Origin: Pelolinea sp.
GTDB lineage: Bacteria; Chloroflexota; Anaerolineae; Anaerolineales; Anaerolineaceae
NCBI GenBank assembly: GCA_012797975.1
Contig: JAAZOD010000019.1
Coordinates: 1-50,972, forward strand
Direction: 5' to 3'
Length of the DNA: 50,972 bases
Shown: positions 1-8,356 of the stretch, piece after piece
Position numbering within the stretch: the stretch's first letter is position 1
How the letters are laid out: each line of letters begins with the position of its first letter
Program-made: the position numbers and the translations under genes
Notes under the pieces: generated by a model
What the model saw: the letters and a program-made list of their open reading frames with translations, nothing else
Database searches by the model: none
Told to the model about the DNA's origin: nothing

Positions 1-16
1 CTGGATTATAAAACAA

Positions 17-48
17 GAAAAGGGCTTTGGTAGAGAGAAGCCCTTTTC
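17..48 (-). terminator. hairpin downstream of the radical SAM gene
   Basis: An 11-bp perfect stem (GAAAAGGGCTT / AAGCCCTTTTC) with a 10-nt loop. Read on the minus strand it is followed by TTGTTTTATAA, so it fits an intrinsic terminator for the minus-strand radical SAM gene that ends at 111. A second perfect 9-bp hairpin (CACCGATGA / TCATCGGTG, 56-77) lies between it and the gene. Confidence 0.6.
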
Positions 49-110
49 CGGATCACACCGATGATGAGTCATCGGTGAAAGATCATCGATTTTCTGAAGA
101 GGATGGTTGG

Positions 111-1583
111 TCACGGTTTGGTGGTTGACTCATCCAATTTCAGGTATTGTTTTTCCCAGACCGGTTGTGTTGCTTCCGCAATGGCCCTGCCATACTCGAT
201 CATGCCTTTGGCATATTCCTTATCCAGCAGCGCCTCGCGGGCGGGATCGTTTTCCGGATCCGGTTCGGTGTCGGCGATGATCTGGCGCATGACATCCTGA
301 TGGTCGCGGATGAAGCAGGGGTTGAGCAGATTTCCGCGATGCTGATCGCCCTTCAAATATTCTGCCTGCCAGGTGCGGATGCGTTCGAAGAAAGACTCTT
401 CCCAGGCATCGGCGATGGTCTTGCCCTGTTTGTAAATGTCATTCAGGTTGACGGGGGAATAGGGCACAAAGACGCAGGGCATCACTTTGCCATCCCAGTT
501 GATGTACAGATACCCGCCACCGCTGCTGCGGCCACTGGCCAGGCATCCATCCACGAGGGTTCCATGGTTCCAGAAATCGGCCAAAAAGATCTTTTTTCCC
601 TTGATCAACTGCCAGGAGCGTTGCCACATCCACTGGCGTTGCTGGGGGGTGGGCATGAGATCGAGCGTGAAGGAGCGACCGATGGGCATGTAGTGGAAGA
701 CCCAGCCGATGACAGCTCCTTTTTCGAGGAAGAAGTAATCCATGAAGTCATCCGAGAAAAGCTCCTCGCAGTTTTCCTTGGTAGCGGTCAATGAGATGCC
801 GAAAGGAATGCCATGCTTCTGCAAACGATCGATGGAAGCGAGAATACCATCAAAGACGCCTTGGCCGCGGCGTTCATCGGTTTTTTCGCGCCAGCCTTCG
901 ATGGAGATGGCGGGGACAAAATTTCCCAGCTTTGCCATGCGTTCGGCTTTTTCATCATCGATCAGGAGACTGTTGGTGTAGGCCATGAAGAACATATCGT
1001 CATGTTTGGCGACCATGTCCAGCAGGTCTTTGCCATCGTCTTTGTAGGTGAAAGGTTCCCCGCCGCTGATCACAATGAAACGGATGCCGAAGATATCGCG
1101 TGCTTCGGTGAGTAATTTATCGAATACATCCCAACTTAATTTTTCATGGGCTATGCCGGATGAACTGGCGTAGCAGCCCTTGCATTTCAAGTTGCAAGAT
1201 TTGGTGGGGCTGATGGTAAGAAAACCTGGAGGGCGGCGGCCGTGGAGCGCTTTGAATTCTTGTTGAGTTTGGACATCGCCGCCCTCAATGACGATATTCT
1301 TGACCATGATATCGGCCAGTTTTCTATAGTAGGCTGGCGAGATGGGGTATGGGCTGGTGAGAATGCGTTCTGTAGTGGCGATGATGGCCTGACTGGTGGC
1401 ATAACGGTCCTCGCATTCACCGGGAGAATACTTGTTGTTTTTGAGATTGGATTGATATCCGTTCTCGGTAATTTTTAATGCTATTTTAACTGCCGTTTTT
1501 CTGAGCACTGGTTTAGAAGCCAAGGATTGTCCATGATTTCCAATATAGTTAACGAGTGTTTTTGTGATTATTTTATTTGCCAT
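111..1583 (-). CDS. radical SAM/SPASM-type protein
   Basis: 490-residue protein with the radical SAM cluster motif CNLKCKGC near residue 130, which binds the [4Fe-4S] cluster that cleaves S-adenosylmethionine. It is followed by the glycine-rich SGGEPF motif. The C-terminal part carries further cysteines (DGCLASG, MPCVFVP, NPCFIRDH) in a SPASM-like arrangement, implying an auxiliary Fe-S cluster. About 120 residues precede the radical SAM core. The ATG at 1583 is preferred over the one 12 nt upstream because a GGAG sits 6 nt before it. The substrate is unknown. SPASM proteins usually modify peptides or proteins, but no classic precursor is adjacent; the nearest short gene encodes a 25-residue hydrophobic peptide 230 nt upstream. 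Confidence 0.85.
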   Translation of the reverse strand: MANKIITKTLVNYIGNHGQSLASKPVLRKTAVKIALKITENGYQSNLKNNKYSPGECEDRYATSQAIIATTERILTSPYPISPAYYRKLADIMVKNIVIEGGDVQTQQEFKALHGRRPPGFLTISPTKSCNLKCKGCYASSSGIAHEKLSWDVFDKLLTEARDIFGIRFIVISGGEPFTYKDDGKDLLDMVAKHDDMFFMAYTNSLLIDDEKAERMAKLGNFVPAISIEGWREKTDERRGQGVFDGILASIDRLQKHGIPFGISLTATKENCEELFSDDFMDYFFLEKGAVIGWVFHYMPIGRSFTLDLMPTPQQRQWMWQRSWQLIKGKKIFLADFWNHGTLVDGCLASGRSSGGGYLYINWDGKVMPCVFVPYSPVNLNDIYKQGKTIADAWEESFFERIRTWQAEYLKGDQHRGNLLNPCFIRDHQDVMRQIIADTEPDPENDPAREALLDKEYAKGMIEYGRAIAEATQPVWEKQYLKLDESTTKP

Positions 1584-1748
1584 ACTAAACTCCATATTTA
1601 GGCGAAGAGGTAAATTACAGGAATAGTTCTGATTAGAAAATCACTATTGTAAAAGATGCGCATTTTACATAGTGGTATGTCTCTTTTTAGAATGTTACTT
1701 TTCAGTGATTTGATCCAACAGATGAGTTTGAGAAAGCTATGAGATCCA

Positions 1749-1800
1749 CCTGCCCCAATAGCGACATGAAAAATTGATCCGTTCTATCTATTGGAGCAGG
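1749..1800 (-). other. 13-bp RNA hairpin between a small ORF and the radical SAM gene
   Basis: The arms CCTGCCCCAATAG (1749-1761) and CTATTGGAGCAGG (1788-1800) pair over 13 positions. The single imperfect position is a C-A mismatch in plus-strand RNA but a U-G wobble in minus-strand RNA, so the structure favours the minus transcript, the direction of the genes on both sides. The loop is 26 nt and no U-run follows. It could end or process the upstream transcript, or be a regulatory leader of the radical SAM gene. Confidence 0.4.
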
Positions 1801-1813
1801 CTAGACTTGTTCA

Positions 1814-1891
1814 TTATTTTTTGCGTTTTACTAAAATAATGATCACAGCAACTACCACTACTGCTGCAACTGCAATGACTGGGATACTCAT
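1814..1891 (-). CDS. 25-residue single-pass membrane peptide
   Basis: A complete small ORF: ATG at 1891, 25 codons, TAA at 1814. An AGGAG ribosome binding site lies 10 nt upstream of the start. The peptide begins MSIPVIAVAA, continues as an uninterrupted Val/Ala/Ile stretch long enough to span the membrane, and ends with the basic tail VKRKK, as expected for an N-out/C-in anchor. It starts 34 nt after the 174-residue membrane protein gene on the same strand, so the two are probably co-transcribed. No known family is recognised. The good ribosome binding site and the clean hydrophobic-plus-basic design argue that it is real; its length makes chance the main alternative. Confidence 0.55.
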   Translation of the reverse strand: MSIPVIAVAAVVVVAVIIILVKRKK

Positions 1892-1925
1892 GTTATTAAA
1901 ACTCCTTTCTTCATAAAAATGGGTT

Positions 1926-2450
1926 TCAAACTAACAATTTACTTGCTTCTTCGCAAGTATCGTAGATGATCTCATATTGTTGGTCAATCAGCGGCGCAAC
2001 CTCAAGGGTTTTCTTTTCCTGAACTTTGATGGATGTGAAATATGACAAAGTACATCCAATAAGACCAGCGATACCTAATAGTACGAATAATGGGATCTGC
2101 TTGGCCAGGAAACTGAAAACGGCTCCGACTAAAAAAGCAGTTCCAAGAACACCGATGATTAACGCAGCAATTGTTGCCGATGATGTTTTTGATCTCTCTA
2201 AATGTTGGATGGCGATCAATGCGTTTTCACATTTTCTCTGCAGTTCAGATAATTCTGTTTTGTTTTTTATTCTACGGTCACGCTTGAATTTCAAATTTAT
2301 TGAATTGATATTTGCGATGTTCAGTACTGAACTTTCAAGGATCCAACCGAAATTCTTATAGCAATCAATATAAACAGTTTCCATATCTTGTTTCACAGGT
2401 GTGGAAAAATATTCGTATGCTATAAATCTTTTTTCATTGTTTTCGTTCAT
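1926..2450 (-). CDS. hypothetical membrane protein
   Basis: 174 residues, not recognised as a known family. Residues 1-90 are soluble and charged. Two hydrophobic segments follow (about 95-117 and 122-142), separated by a very short turn (AKQIP), which makes a membrane hairpin, and a 30-residue cytoplasm-type tail ends the protein. The ATG at 2450 has an AAAGG about 12 nt upstream, which is weak. The gene is divergent from the TetR gene across a 266-nt region with a 17-bp palindrome, so it is a candidate target of that regulator. The 25-residue membrane peptide gene follows on the same strand. Confidence 0.65.
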   Translation of the reverse strand: MNENNEKRFIAYEYFSTPVKQDMETVYIDCYKNFGWILESSVLNIANINSINLKFKRDRRIKNKTELSELQRKCENALIAIQHLERSKTSSATIAALIIGVLGTAFLVGAVFSFLAKQIPLFVLLGIAGLIGCTLSYFTSIKVQEKKTLEVAPLIDQQYEIIYDTCEEASKLLV

Positions 2451-2588
2451 TTTTTTGTAAACCTTTCTTTCGTTTACTGATTTGTTTGTTCTCTAGCGTT
2501 TGTTTGATGTTTTCTTCGGATATTTACCTTTCATTGTTTAGAAAACTAGTTTAGACTTGTAAAGTAAATTGAAAGTAAATATTTGAAA

Positions 2589-2605
2589 GAATGGATTATC
2601 CATTC
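2589..2605. promoter_or_regulatory. 17-bp perfect palindrome, candidate TetR operator
   Basis: GAATGGAT-T-ATCCATTC is a perfect 8-1-8 palindrome in the region between the divergent membrane-protein gene (starts 2450) and the TetR gene (starts 2717). Its size fits operators of TetR dimers, which often autoregulate. The same region holds a direct repeat TTTGTTTG at 2481 and 2499. The operator role is inferred. Confidence 0.45.
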
Positions 2606-2716
2606 CTTTTGAATTCCTTTTCTCCATTCTCCCGGTTTATTTGTATAATTGTTGGAGGGAATTCTTATTTTGTTCTGATTTCTCAGGTCCCGGAAAATGG
2701 TGGAATACTTGTTCTC

Positions 2717-3364
2717 ATGGAAAACAAAACTCAAGATTACTCATTGCGCGGTGAACATACAAGACAGGAGCTGATTGACGCAGCTTGCAACCTTTTTATC
2801 GTAAATGGTTTTCATGCAACGACCACCCGGCAAATCACGGAAGAACTGGGATTGGTGGCAGGTGCACTCTATAACCATTTTGAAAGCAAAACCGCTTTAT
2901 TTGAAGCAGTCTTGGATATCTATCACCCATGGTTGCGCATTCCAGAGGTATTAAAAGAAGCAAAAGGGAGTTCTGTCGAAGAGTTTATCCGTGATGCCTC
3001 CGATAGACTATTACAGGAATGGGATAAGCGACCTGAACTGATCCGATTGCATCTCATTGAAGTGCTTGAATTTAATGGACAGCATATCCCTGCGCTGTTT
3101 GAAAAGACTTTTACGAAAGTATCCGACACCATTGAGGAAATTCAAGCCAAAGACGAGAAATTGAAAGAAGTCAACGTGCGCTTGCTTTATCGCGCAGTCT
3201 TGGGTTTATTCTTCGGTTATCTGATGTCCGATAAAGCGATTGTCGATAAAGGAAACACGTTAAAAGAAAGCAGTTTCATTGAAGGTGGATTCGATTATTT
3301 CGCCGATACCTATTTATATGGTTTGTTCAACCAAGATTTGGGACAAACTGAAAAGAAGAAATGA
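2717..3364 (+). CDS. TetR/AcrR-family transcriptional regulator
   Basis: 215 residues. The N-terminal 60 residues form a TetR helix-turn-helix: RQELIDAACNLF, then TTTRQITEELGL, then the recognition-helix end GALYNHFESK, the most conserved block of the family. The remaining 150 residues are the variable helical ligand-binding domain; the ligand cannot be predicted. The frame is open upstream, but the ATG at 2717 is chosen because it places the HTH at the usual distance from the N-terminus; the ribosome binding site is weak. The gene is convergent with the PTS EIIA gene (5-nt gap) and divergent from the 174-residue membrane protein, its likeliest target. Confidence 0.85.
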   Translation: MENKTQDYSLRGEHTRQELIDAACNLFIVNGFHATTTRQITEELGLVAGALYNHFESKTALFEAVLDIYHPWLRIPEVLKEAKGSSVEEFIRDASDRLLQEWDKRPELIRLHLIEVLEFNGQHIPALFEKTFTKVSDTIEEIQAKDEKLKEVNVRLLYRAVLGLFFGYLMSDKAIVDKGNTLKESSFIEGGFDYFADTYLYGLFNQDLGQTEKKK

Positions 3365-3368
3365 TCTA

Positions 3369-3707
3369 TTAATTGTGTTTTTGATGATCTTCTTGGATCT
3401 TTTCCACGATATTGATTAGATTTTTCGCAATGTACAGCTCGGAAACCGCCGACATCAAGGTATCTTGTGCATGAGTGAGCAGTAAAGAAAATTCAAGAGA
3501 TTCCCCTTCCGACTCGGCTTGGATGATCTTGGATTGTTCTCGATGAGCGAATAAGGTTTCTTCCCGTGCTTGTTCAATTTTTTTTCTGGCGGCTTCAAAA
3601 TGGAATTCACTGAGTTCCTTATACGCACTGGAAATATATTTGCGTGCATTCCCGGCGTGTAAGATGGTCATGGTTGCAAATTGAACGGATTTTGATGCTT
3701 CTGACAT
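3369..3707 (-). CDS. orphan PTS EIIA, lactose/cellobiose (LacF/ChbA) family
   Basis: 112-residue all-helical protein, the usual LacF/ChbA size. The phosphorylation motif is THAQDTLMSA: His79 is the expected phospho-acceptor from HPr and Asp82 the metal-binding residue of the trimer. An AAGG lies 8 nt before the ATG at 3707. No IIB or IIC gene is nearby; the only ones in the window are at 47-49 kb, beside another IIA. The protein may serve a remote transporter, share work with the distant PTS, or act as a regulatory phosphocarrier. A palindrome TGAACGTTTGTTCA lies about 60 nt upstream of its start. Confidence 0.85.
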   Translation of the reverse strand: MSEASKSVQFATMTILHAGNARKYISSAYKELSEFHFEAARKKIEQAREETLFAHREQSKIIQAESEGESLEFSLLLTHAQDTLMSAVSELYIAKNLINIVEKIQEDHQKHN

Positions 3708-3765
3708 TCTGTTTACCTTATCTCCATTTTGTTAACTCAGTATATTTTCTCTCAGTCATTTAAAG

Positions 3766-3779
3766 TGAACGTTTGTTCA
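3766..3779. promoter_or_regulatory. inverted repeat in the EIIA / GH13 divergent region
   Basis: TGAAC-GTTT-GTTCA is a perfect 5-4-5 inverted repeat between the divergent orphan EIIA gene (start 3707) and the GH13 gene (start 3878). Its position suits an operator for either gene. The binding protein is unknown; the adjacent TetR protein is a candidate. Confidence 0.3.
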
Positions 3780-3877
3780 TCGGTATTATATCAGAATCCT
3801 GCCATGACCTTTGGGGAATTGTTTCATGGAATTCCGACATGAATTTCTTATATAATTTTCTTAATGGACAGGTGATT

Positions 3878-5191
3878 ATGAAAAACAAAAAAGAATTGCG
3901 TAATTGTGTGATCTATGAAATTTACGTTCGCAACCACAGTCCGCGTGGTAATTTCCAGGCGGTGATCGATGATCTGCCGCGCATTCAAGCGCTGGGGGTG
4001 GATTATATCTGGCTCATGCCCATCCATCCCATTGGGAAGGTGAATCGTAAAGGCGCATTGGGCAGTTCCTATGCCATTGCCGATTATCTGGCCATCAATC
4101 CGGAATATGGAACGGAGGAGGATTTCAGGCAGTTGATCAAGGCAGCCCATGTTCTGGGGATGGGGGTGATGATCGATGTGGTCTACAACCACACTTCCCC
4201 CGATTCGGTACTGGCACAGGAACATAAGGACTGGTTCCACTTGGATGGGCAAGGGAATCCGACCACCTCGGTGCCAGATTGGATGGATATTGTGGAGCTG
4301 GATTACTCTCATCCTGAACTGCAGGGGTACCTGGTGAAAGCCATTCAAAAATGGGCGTCTTTTGGATTGGACGGCTTTCGCTGTGATGTGGCCTCCCTGG
4401 TGCCGGTGGAGTTCTGGCAGAAAGCTGCCGCTGCCGCCAAAACCATCAATCCCAATATCATCTGGCTGGCGGAATCGGTGCATACCGGCTGGGTGGCCGA
4501 GCGGCGTATGAAAGGTCTGTACGCACAGTCTGATAGCGAGCTGTACCGTGTCTTTGATATCACGTATGATTATGATATTTTTCGACCCTGGGAACGAGCT
4601 GTAAAGGGAACCCTGGACACAGGCTATTATCTGGACTTGCTGGTCTGGCAGGATGCCATCTATCCGAAAGACTATGTCAAACTGCGCTATGTGGAAAATC
4701 ACGATACCGATCGTATCATGGCGCTCGCCCCTTCACGCGATCAGGCGCTGGCGTGGACGGCATTGCAGGCATTCAATAAAGGAGCCTGGTTGATCTATGC
4801 AGGGGAAGAATCTGCTGCAAAGCGCCGTCCGGATCAATTTGAAAAAGATGTCATCCCATGGGGAACGTATGAATTATCTGATTTCATCCGGCGCCTGGCT
4901 GCTTTGAAGAAGGATCCTGCACGAAAAAAAGGCGAACTGGTTTGGTTGACTTCGGAACCGGCGGTACAGGCGGTGTGGTTCACTGACCAGGAATGCCTGG
5001 CGGCAATTTTCAATACCGCAGGTAAAAAAGGAGAAATCCTCACCGCTTTTCCGGATGGCACTTATGAAGACCTCCTCGGCGGAGAGGATTTCACCATTGT
5101 TGATCACAAGGTGCAGATTCCAACCGTTGCTTGCCTTTTCCACTGCAAGTTGAAGGAGTTGCCTCCTCAACGGGAAATGCTGCTTATCTGA
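3878..5191 (+). CDS. GH13 alpha-amylase-family glycoside hydrolase (cytoplasmic)
   Basis: 437 residues, a (beta/alpha)8 GH13 enzyme acting on alpha-glucosidic bonds. Conserved regions in order: DVVYNH (region I, about 100-105), DGFRCD (region II, nucleophile Asp170), LAES (region III, acid/base Glu199) and VENHD (region IV, Asp276). A short C-terminal beta domain follows. No signal peptide is present, so it probably works on imported maltodextrins in the cytoplasm. The ATG at 3878 is chosen because it has AGGTG just upstream and starts directly before the first barrel strand (CVIYEIYVRNH). The neighbouring genes are a secreted GH57 enzyme and a sugar ABC transporter, supporting an alpha-glucan role. 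The exact specificity cannot be read from sequence. Confidence 0.88.
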   Translation: MKNKKELRNCVIYEIYVRNHSPRGNFQAVIDDLPRIQALGVDYIWLMPIHPIGKVNRKGALGSSYAIADYLAINPEYGTEEDFRQLIKAAHVLGMGVMIDVVYNHTSPDSVLAQEHKDWFHLDGQGNPTTSVPDWMDIVELDYSHPELQGYLVKAIQKWASFGLDGFRCDVASLVPVEFWQKAAAAAKTINPNIIWLAESVHTGWVAERRMKGLYAQSDSELYRVFDITYDYDIFRPWERAVKGTLDTGYYLDLLVWQDAIYPKDYVKLRYVENHDTDRIMALAPSRDQALAWTALQAFNKGAWLIYAGEESAAKRRPDQFEKDVIPWGTYELSDFIRRLAALKKDPARKKGELVWLTSEPAVQAVWFTDQECLAAIFNTAGKKGEILTAFPDGTYEDLLGGEDFTIVDHKVQIPTVACLFHCKLKELPPQREMLLI

Positions 5192-5216
5192 TTGTTTTTA
5201 CGAGATTAGCATTCTC

Positions 5217-8200
5217 CTATTGTTGAACTGTGAACATGGGGATCAATGCAAAATCCTCGCTGCTCAGTTCTGACTGGCTTTTCTCGTTGGGCGTGAAGTT
5301 GCTCAGGATGGTAGCTTGATCAGGAGTGTTGTCTGCTGCCCAAACCATATCCACCACGCGGGTATGATTGTTGCCGGTGGGGGCGCCGCCCAAGCGCCAC
5401 TGTTCTGCGCTCTGGTTCACATCTCGAACGCGCCAAACACCGGTGGAAGGATAGCCATCCTGACTTAGCACCACGGCTGCAAAAGCCCAGGTTTCAGGAG
5501 CTGAATTGCCGAAGACCGAGCGCGGCACGCGCAAGGTCACTTTGTTGGTGGCAGGGTCGACCAGGATCTTGATCTCCGCATTGGAATTCATGGCTTCGCC
5601 GCTGTTTGCATCGGGTTTCAGTACCTGCGGATACCATCCTTCAGCCCAAATGGCTACGTCCCAGCCATATCCTTCCTCCAGTCCAAGGTTTCTGCCGGGC
5701 AGCAAGACGCGCGAACCGCTGCCGCTGCCGGGATCCGTATCGACGTAGACATCCATGGTTTGCAGGGATAGGTCGATCGACGATCCCCACGGGTTGGTGA
5801 TGGGACCAAAGAAGGTGAAATCAAATAACAGGTAGGTATCATTATAAGAAACCTGGAATGTTTGGATATCAAACACTTGCGGTTCGAAAACCGTATCGGT
5901 CGGGTAGGTGTAAGTTCCTGGCCCGTTATCGTCCCCTTGCGGATCCTGAATGGTCAACACACTGGTGTAGGCACCGATCTGCAGCAGGCTGATTTCAGCC
6001 GGACCATCTTTTGGAAAAACGTCCAATGTGGAGAGATCGGCGGCTTTGACCAGAAGGGCATCACCGGTTTCCAGTTCTCCAAGCTGGGCGAAGGGAATAG
6101 AAATTTCGGTGGTGGAACCTTGACGGGCAACCGCCCAATCAATCTGTGTTGTTTTCCAGGTCTCATCTTCTACGATATAACTGCTCTGGTCATCCGGGGT
6201 GTAACGCAGCAGATGCGATGCTGCAATACCGATTTGATCGGTGCCGGTCTCCGTGAGCATGAACGGGTAATATTCTTCCTGGTTTGGCAGACGCAAATAC
6301 AGGTCAAATCCGTTTTCCAGAGCGGAACTATCCAGTTTAATGTACAAATTGCTGGCATCCATGCTGACCGCCATACTTTGGATGGCTGCGGTTTTATCTG
6401 CGCTGTTGTACAGCGCAGCGCTTGACCATTCCTCTGCATTTGCCTGGCCATCCACAATGACCGTAGAGGGAGCCGTAAGATACTGGTCAGGTACTACGGA
6501 TGCAGGTGGGATGATGGGTACGCTCAAGAATGCCGGTACTTCATCACCCAGCGATTCGTACACTTTTTTCAAGAGCTGGCGGAAACCCAGATCAAAATAG
6601 GTATCCTGCCCTGAATCCTGATCTGCCCCGTACCACCAGAACCAGTCTGATCCCTCTGCCAGATACATATAGTCTTCCGCCTCAGCGATAGCCTCTGCGC
6701 TGGCTGTGCGTTTCTTCGTAACATCATATTTTGCCAGGTGATCACGCACTTTCCCCAAATAATTCCAGGCCTGGTTTTCTTCATCTTCTCCGATCCAGGT
6801 ATCATAGTTCTGGCTGAACCAGGCGCCGGGGAAGAGTGTTTCCAGTTCCTTTTGCTCGGGGAACAATTCCAGATACTCGCTGGGGGTGACGGTCTTGATG
6901 GTGCTGCTTTCGGATAACTTGCTATACAGGGCATTCAAAAATTCCTTACCATCATTGGGATAGTATTCCCAGGCATTTTCGCCATCCAAAACAATGCTCA
7001 CGATGTGTGGTCCGCTGGCATTTTCTTTGATCAATTCCTGGCGGATATTTTCCAATCGCTGCATCAGGTCTGCCGCGGCTTCTTCACCGGGTGTTTGAGA
7101 GTACGTGAAACCGACCTTATCGGAAAGGGTCCAATCTCTGAAGAAAATTGCCACCCTTCCACCTTGGCTGCCCTGAACGTAGTAGGGGCGATAGAGGGTA
7201 TCGGCTTCCTGGACTGTTTCCTGACCATTGCGTGTGAAATTTGCCATCCCCAGGGAAGCCGCCAGCACCGGTTCGCCGGTTTCCATCCACTGGTAGCCAG
7301 CGTTGGAGATGGGCGGAACCACATCTTCCGCTACTGCACCTTCCCCGGGCCATAGACCCTTGGGTTGCTTGCCAAAATGCTCCTCATAGATTTCGACACT
7401 TTTGCTTAAATGTGCGATGGCATCATTGGGCCAGGAGAAGCGGGTAGGCAAGTCGGTGGTCGGATTGCCGGTCGCTGCCAGATCAGAGTTATATATTAAT
7501 GGAAGAATCGGATGCGCATAGGGGGTGGTGATCACTTCGATCTGCCCGCTATCCTGCAGTTCTTTATGGACGGGGATGATCTGCGCCATGACCGCGCGCA
7601 CCTGGTCGAATACGGTCTGTTTGTCCTCTTCGCTGAAGTTCTGCCCTTTTTCCACCAGGCTTTTCAGCGGTTCTTCGGCCAGGAAGCTGGGGTCAAACCA
7701 GGCCAGGTTGAACCAGATCTGCAGATCACGAAAATCCTGCACACTGAAAGTCTCCATGGCACTGGCGATGGCGGCAGCGTCCGTCCCCCCACGTTTTTGA
7801 AGCAGTTCTTCATAGCGTGGAAAGCGACCGATGATGTTATCCCAGTTTGCGTCAAAGAAACGGGTAAGGATGAATTCTTTTTGCTCATCCGTCAATTCTT
7901 CAGCGGGCACTTCGGCCATCACCCAGTACAGATCCTTCGCATTATTGTTCACAAAATCATCCAACTGGCGGATGAGAACCGGGGTGAGGTTGAAGGTGAC
8001 ATGCACATCGGGGTAATCCTTGAGCATGGCTGCCATGTCGTAGTAATCCTTGGTGGCATGCGCGCGCACCCACGGGCGGGTATACACGCCGTTTTCATCT
8101 TTATAGTACAGAGGTTGATGCTGATGCCAGGTGATGTTCAGATACAGCACATTCTCGTTCGTTTCTGTCACAGCTTCACTTGCCGATTGTGTCACGGCTG

Positions 8201-8285
8201 CGTTTGTTTCTTGTGCGGCAGTGCAGGAGCCAAGCAGAATGGCAACCAGCAGCAAACAGGAAATAAGATTTTTTCTTCTCTTCAT
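5217..8285 (-). CDS. secreted GH57 amylase/pullulanase-type lipoprotein
   Basis: 1022 residues. A lipoprotein signal peptide ends in LLGSC (Cys21), so the enzyme is probably anchored outside the membrane. A GH57 domain follows: HQHQP (54-58), GLWPGEG with the putative nucleophile Glu315, and VLDGEN with the putative acid/base Asp434. A helical region lies around 480-590. The C-terminal 400 residues are two beta-rich modules; the last resembles the glucodextranase C-terminal carbohydrate-binding domain (VYVDTDPG, GWDVAIWAEGW). GH57 enzymes retain anomeric configuration and cut alpha-1,4 and/or alpha-1,6 bonds in starch-like polymers. A GGAG lies 8 nt before the ATG. The gene is downstream of the ABC transporter genes but separated from them by a terminator. 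It likely makes maltodextrins outside the cell for that transporter. Confidence 0.88.
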   Translation of the reverse strand: MKRRKNLISCLLLVAILLGSCTAAQETNAAVTQSASEAVTETNENVLYLNITWHQHQPLYYKDENGVYTRPWVRAHATKDYYDMAAMLKDYPDVHVTFNLTPVLIRQLDDFVNNNAKDLYWVMAEVPAEELTDEQKEFILTRFFDANWDNIIGRFPRYEELLQKRGGTDAAAIASAMETFSVQDFRDLQIWFNLAWFDPSFLAEEPLKSLVEKGQNFSEEDKQTVFDQVRAVMAQIIPVHKELQDSGQIEVITTPYAHPILPLIYNSDLAATGNPTTDLPTRFSWPNDAIAHLSKSVEIYEEHFGKQPKGLWPGEGAVAEDVVPPISNAGYQWMETGEPVLAASLGMANFTRNGQETVQEADTLYRPYYVQGSQGGRVAIFFRDWTLSDKVGFTYSQTPGEEAAADLMQRLENIRQELIKENASGPHIVSIVLDGENAWEYYPNDGKEFLNALYSKLSESSTIKTVTPSEYLELFPEQKELETLFPGAWFSQNYDTWIGEDEENQAWNYLGKVRDHLAKYDVTKKRTASAEAIAEAEDYMYLAEGSDWFWWYGADQDSGQDTYFDLGFRQLLKKVYESLGDEVPAFLSVPIIPPASVVPDQYLTAPSTVIVDGQANAEEWSSAALYNSADKTAAIQSMAVSMDASNLYIKLDSSALENGFDLYLRLPNQEEYYPFMLTETGTDQIGIAASHLLRYTPDDQSSYIVEDETWKTTQIDWAVARQGSTTEISIPFAQLGELETGDALLVKAADLSTLDVFPKDGPAEISLLQIGAYTSVLTIQDPQGDDNGPGTYTYPTDTVFEPQVFDIQTFQVSYNDTYLLFDFTFFGPITNPWGSSIDLSLQTMDVYVDTDPGSGSGSRVLLPGRNLGLEEGYGWDVAIWAEGWYPQVLKPDANSGEAMNSNAEIKILVDPATNKVTLRVPRSVFGNSAPETWAFAAVVLSQDGYPSTGVWRVRDVNQSAEQWRLGGAPTGNNHTRVVDMVWAADNTPDQATILSNFTPNEKSQSELSSEDFALIPMFTVQQ

Positions 8286-8304
8286 TTCTTCTCTCCTTCA
8301 TCCG

Positions 8305-8338
8305 TTAAAAAATCCCCACCTCTTGTGAAGTGGGGATT
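8305..8338 (-). terminator. intrinsic terminator of the sugar ABC operon
   Basis: A 9-bp perfect stem (AATCCCCAC / GTGGGGATT) with a 10-nt loop, followed on the minus strand by TTTTTT. It lies just after the stop of the MalG-type permease gene (8357) and just before the GH57 start (8285), so it ends the transporter transcript and makes the GH57 gene a separate or attenuated unit. Confidence 0.8.
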
Positions 8339-8356
8339 TCTATGACAAGACAAATT

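Noticed and set aside
1814-1891. 25-residue peptide as a classic RiPP precursor
   Set aside because: It is nearly all Val/Ala/Ile with a basic tail, has no leader/core division, Cys, Ser/Thr or Gly motif, and lies 230 nt and a hairpin away from the radical SAM gene; kept only as a small membrane peptide.
3848-4702. 284-residue ORF on the minus strand
   Set aside because: It is antisense to the GH13 gene, whose catalytic motifs are all in the plus frame. The antisense product is His/Pro/Gln-rich with no domain.
7512-8345. 277-residue plus-strand ORF
   Set aside because: Antisense to the GH57 gene, which has a signal peptide and all GH57 motifs; the plus product has no recognisable fold.
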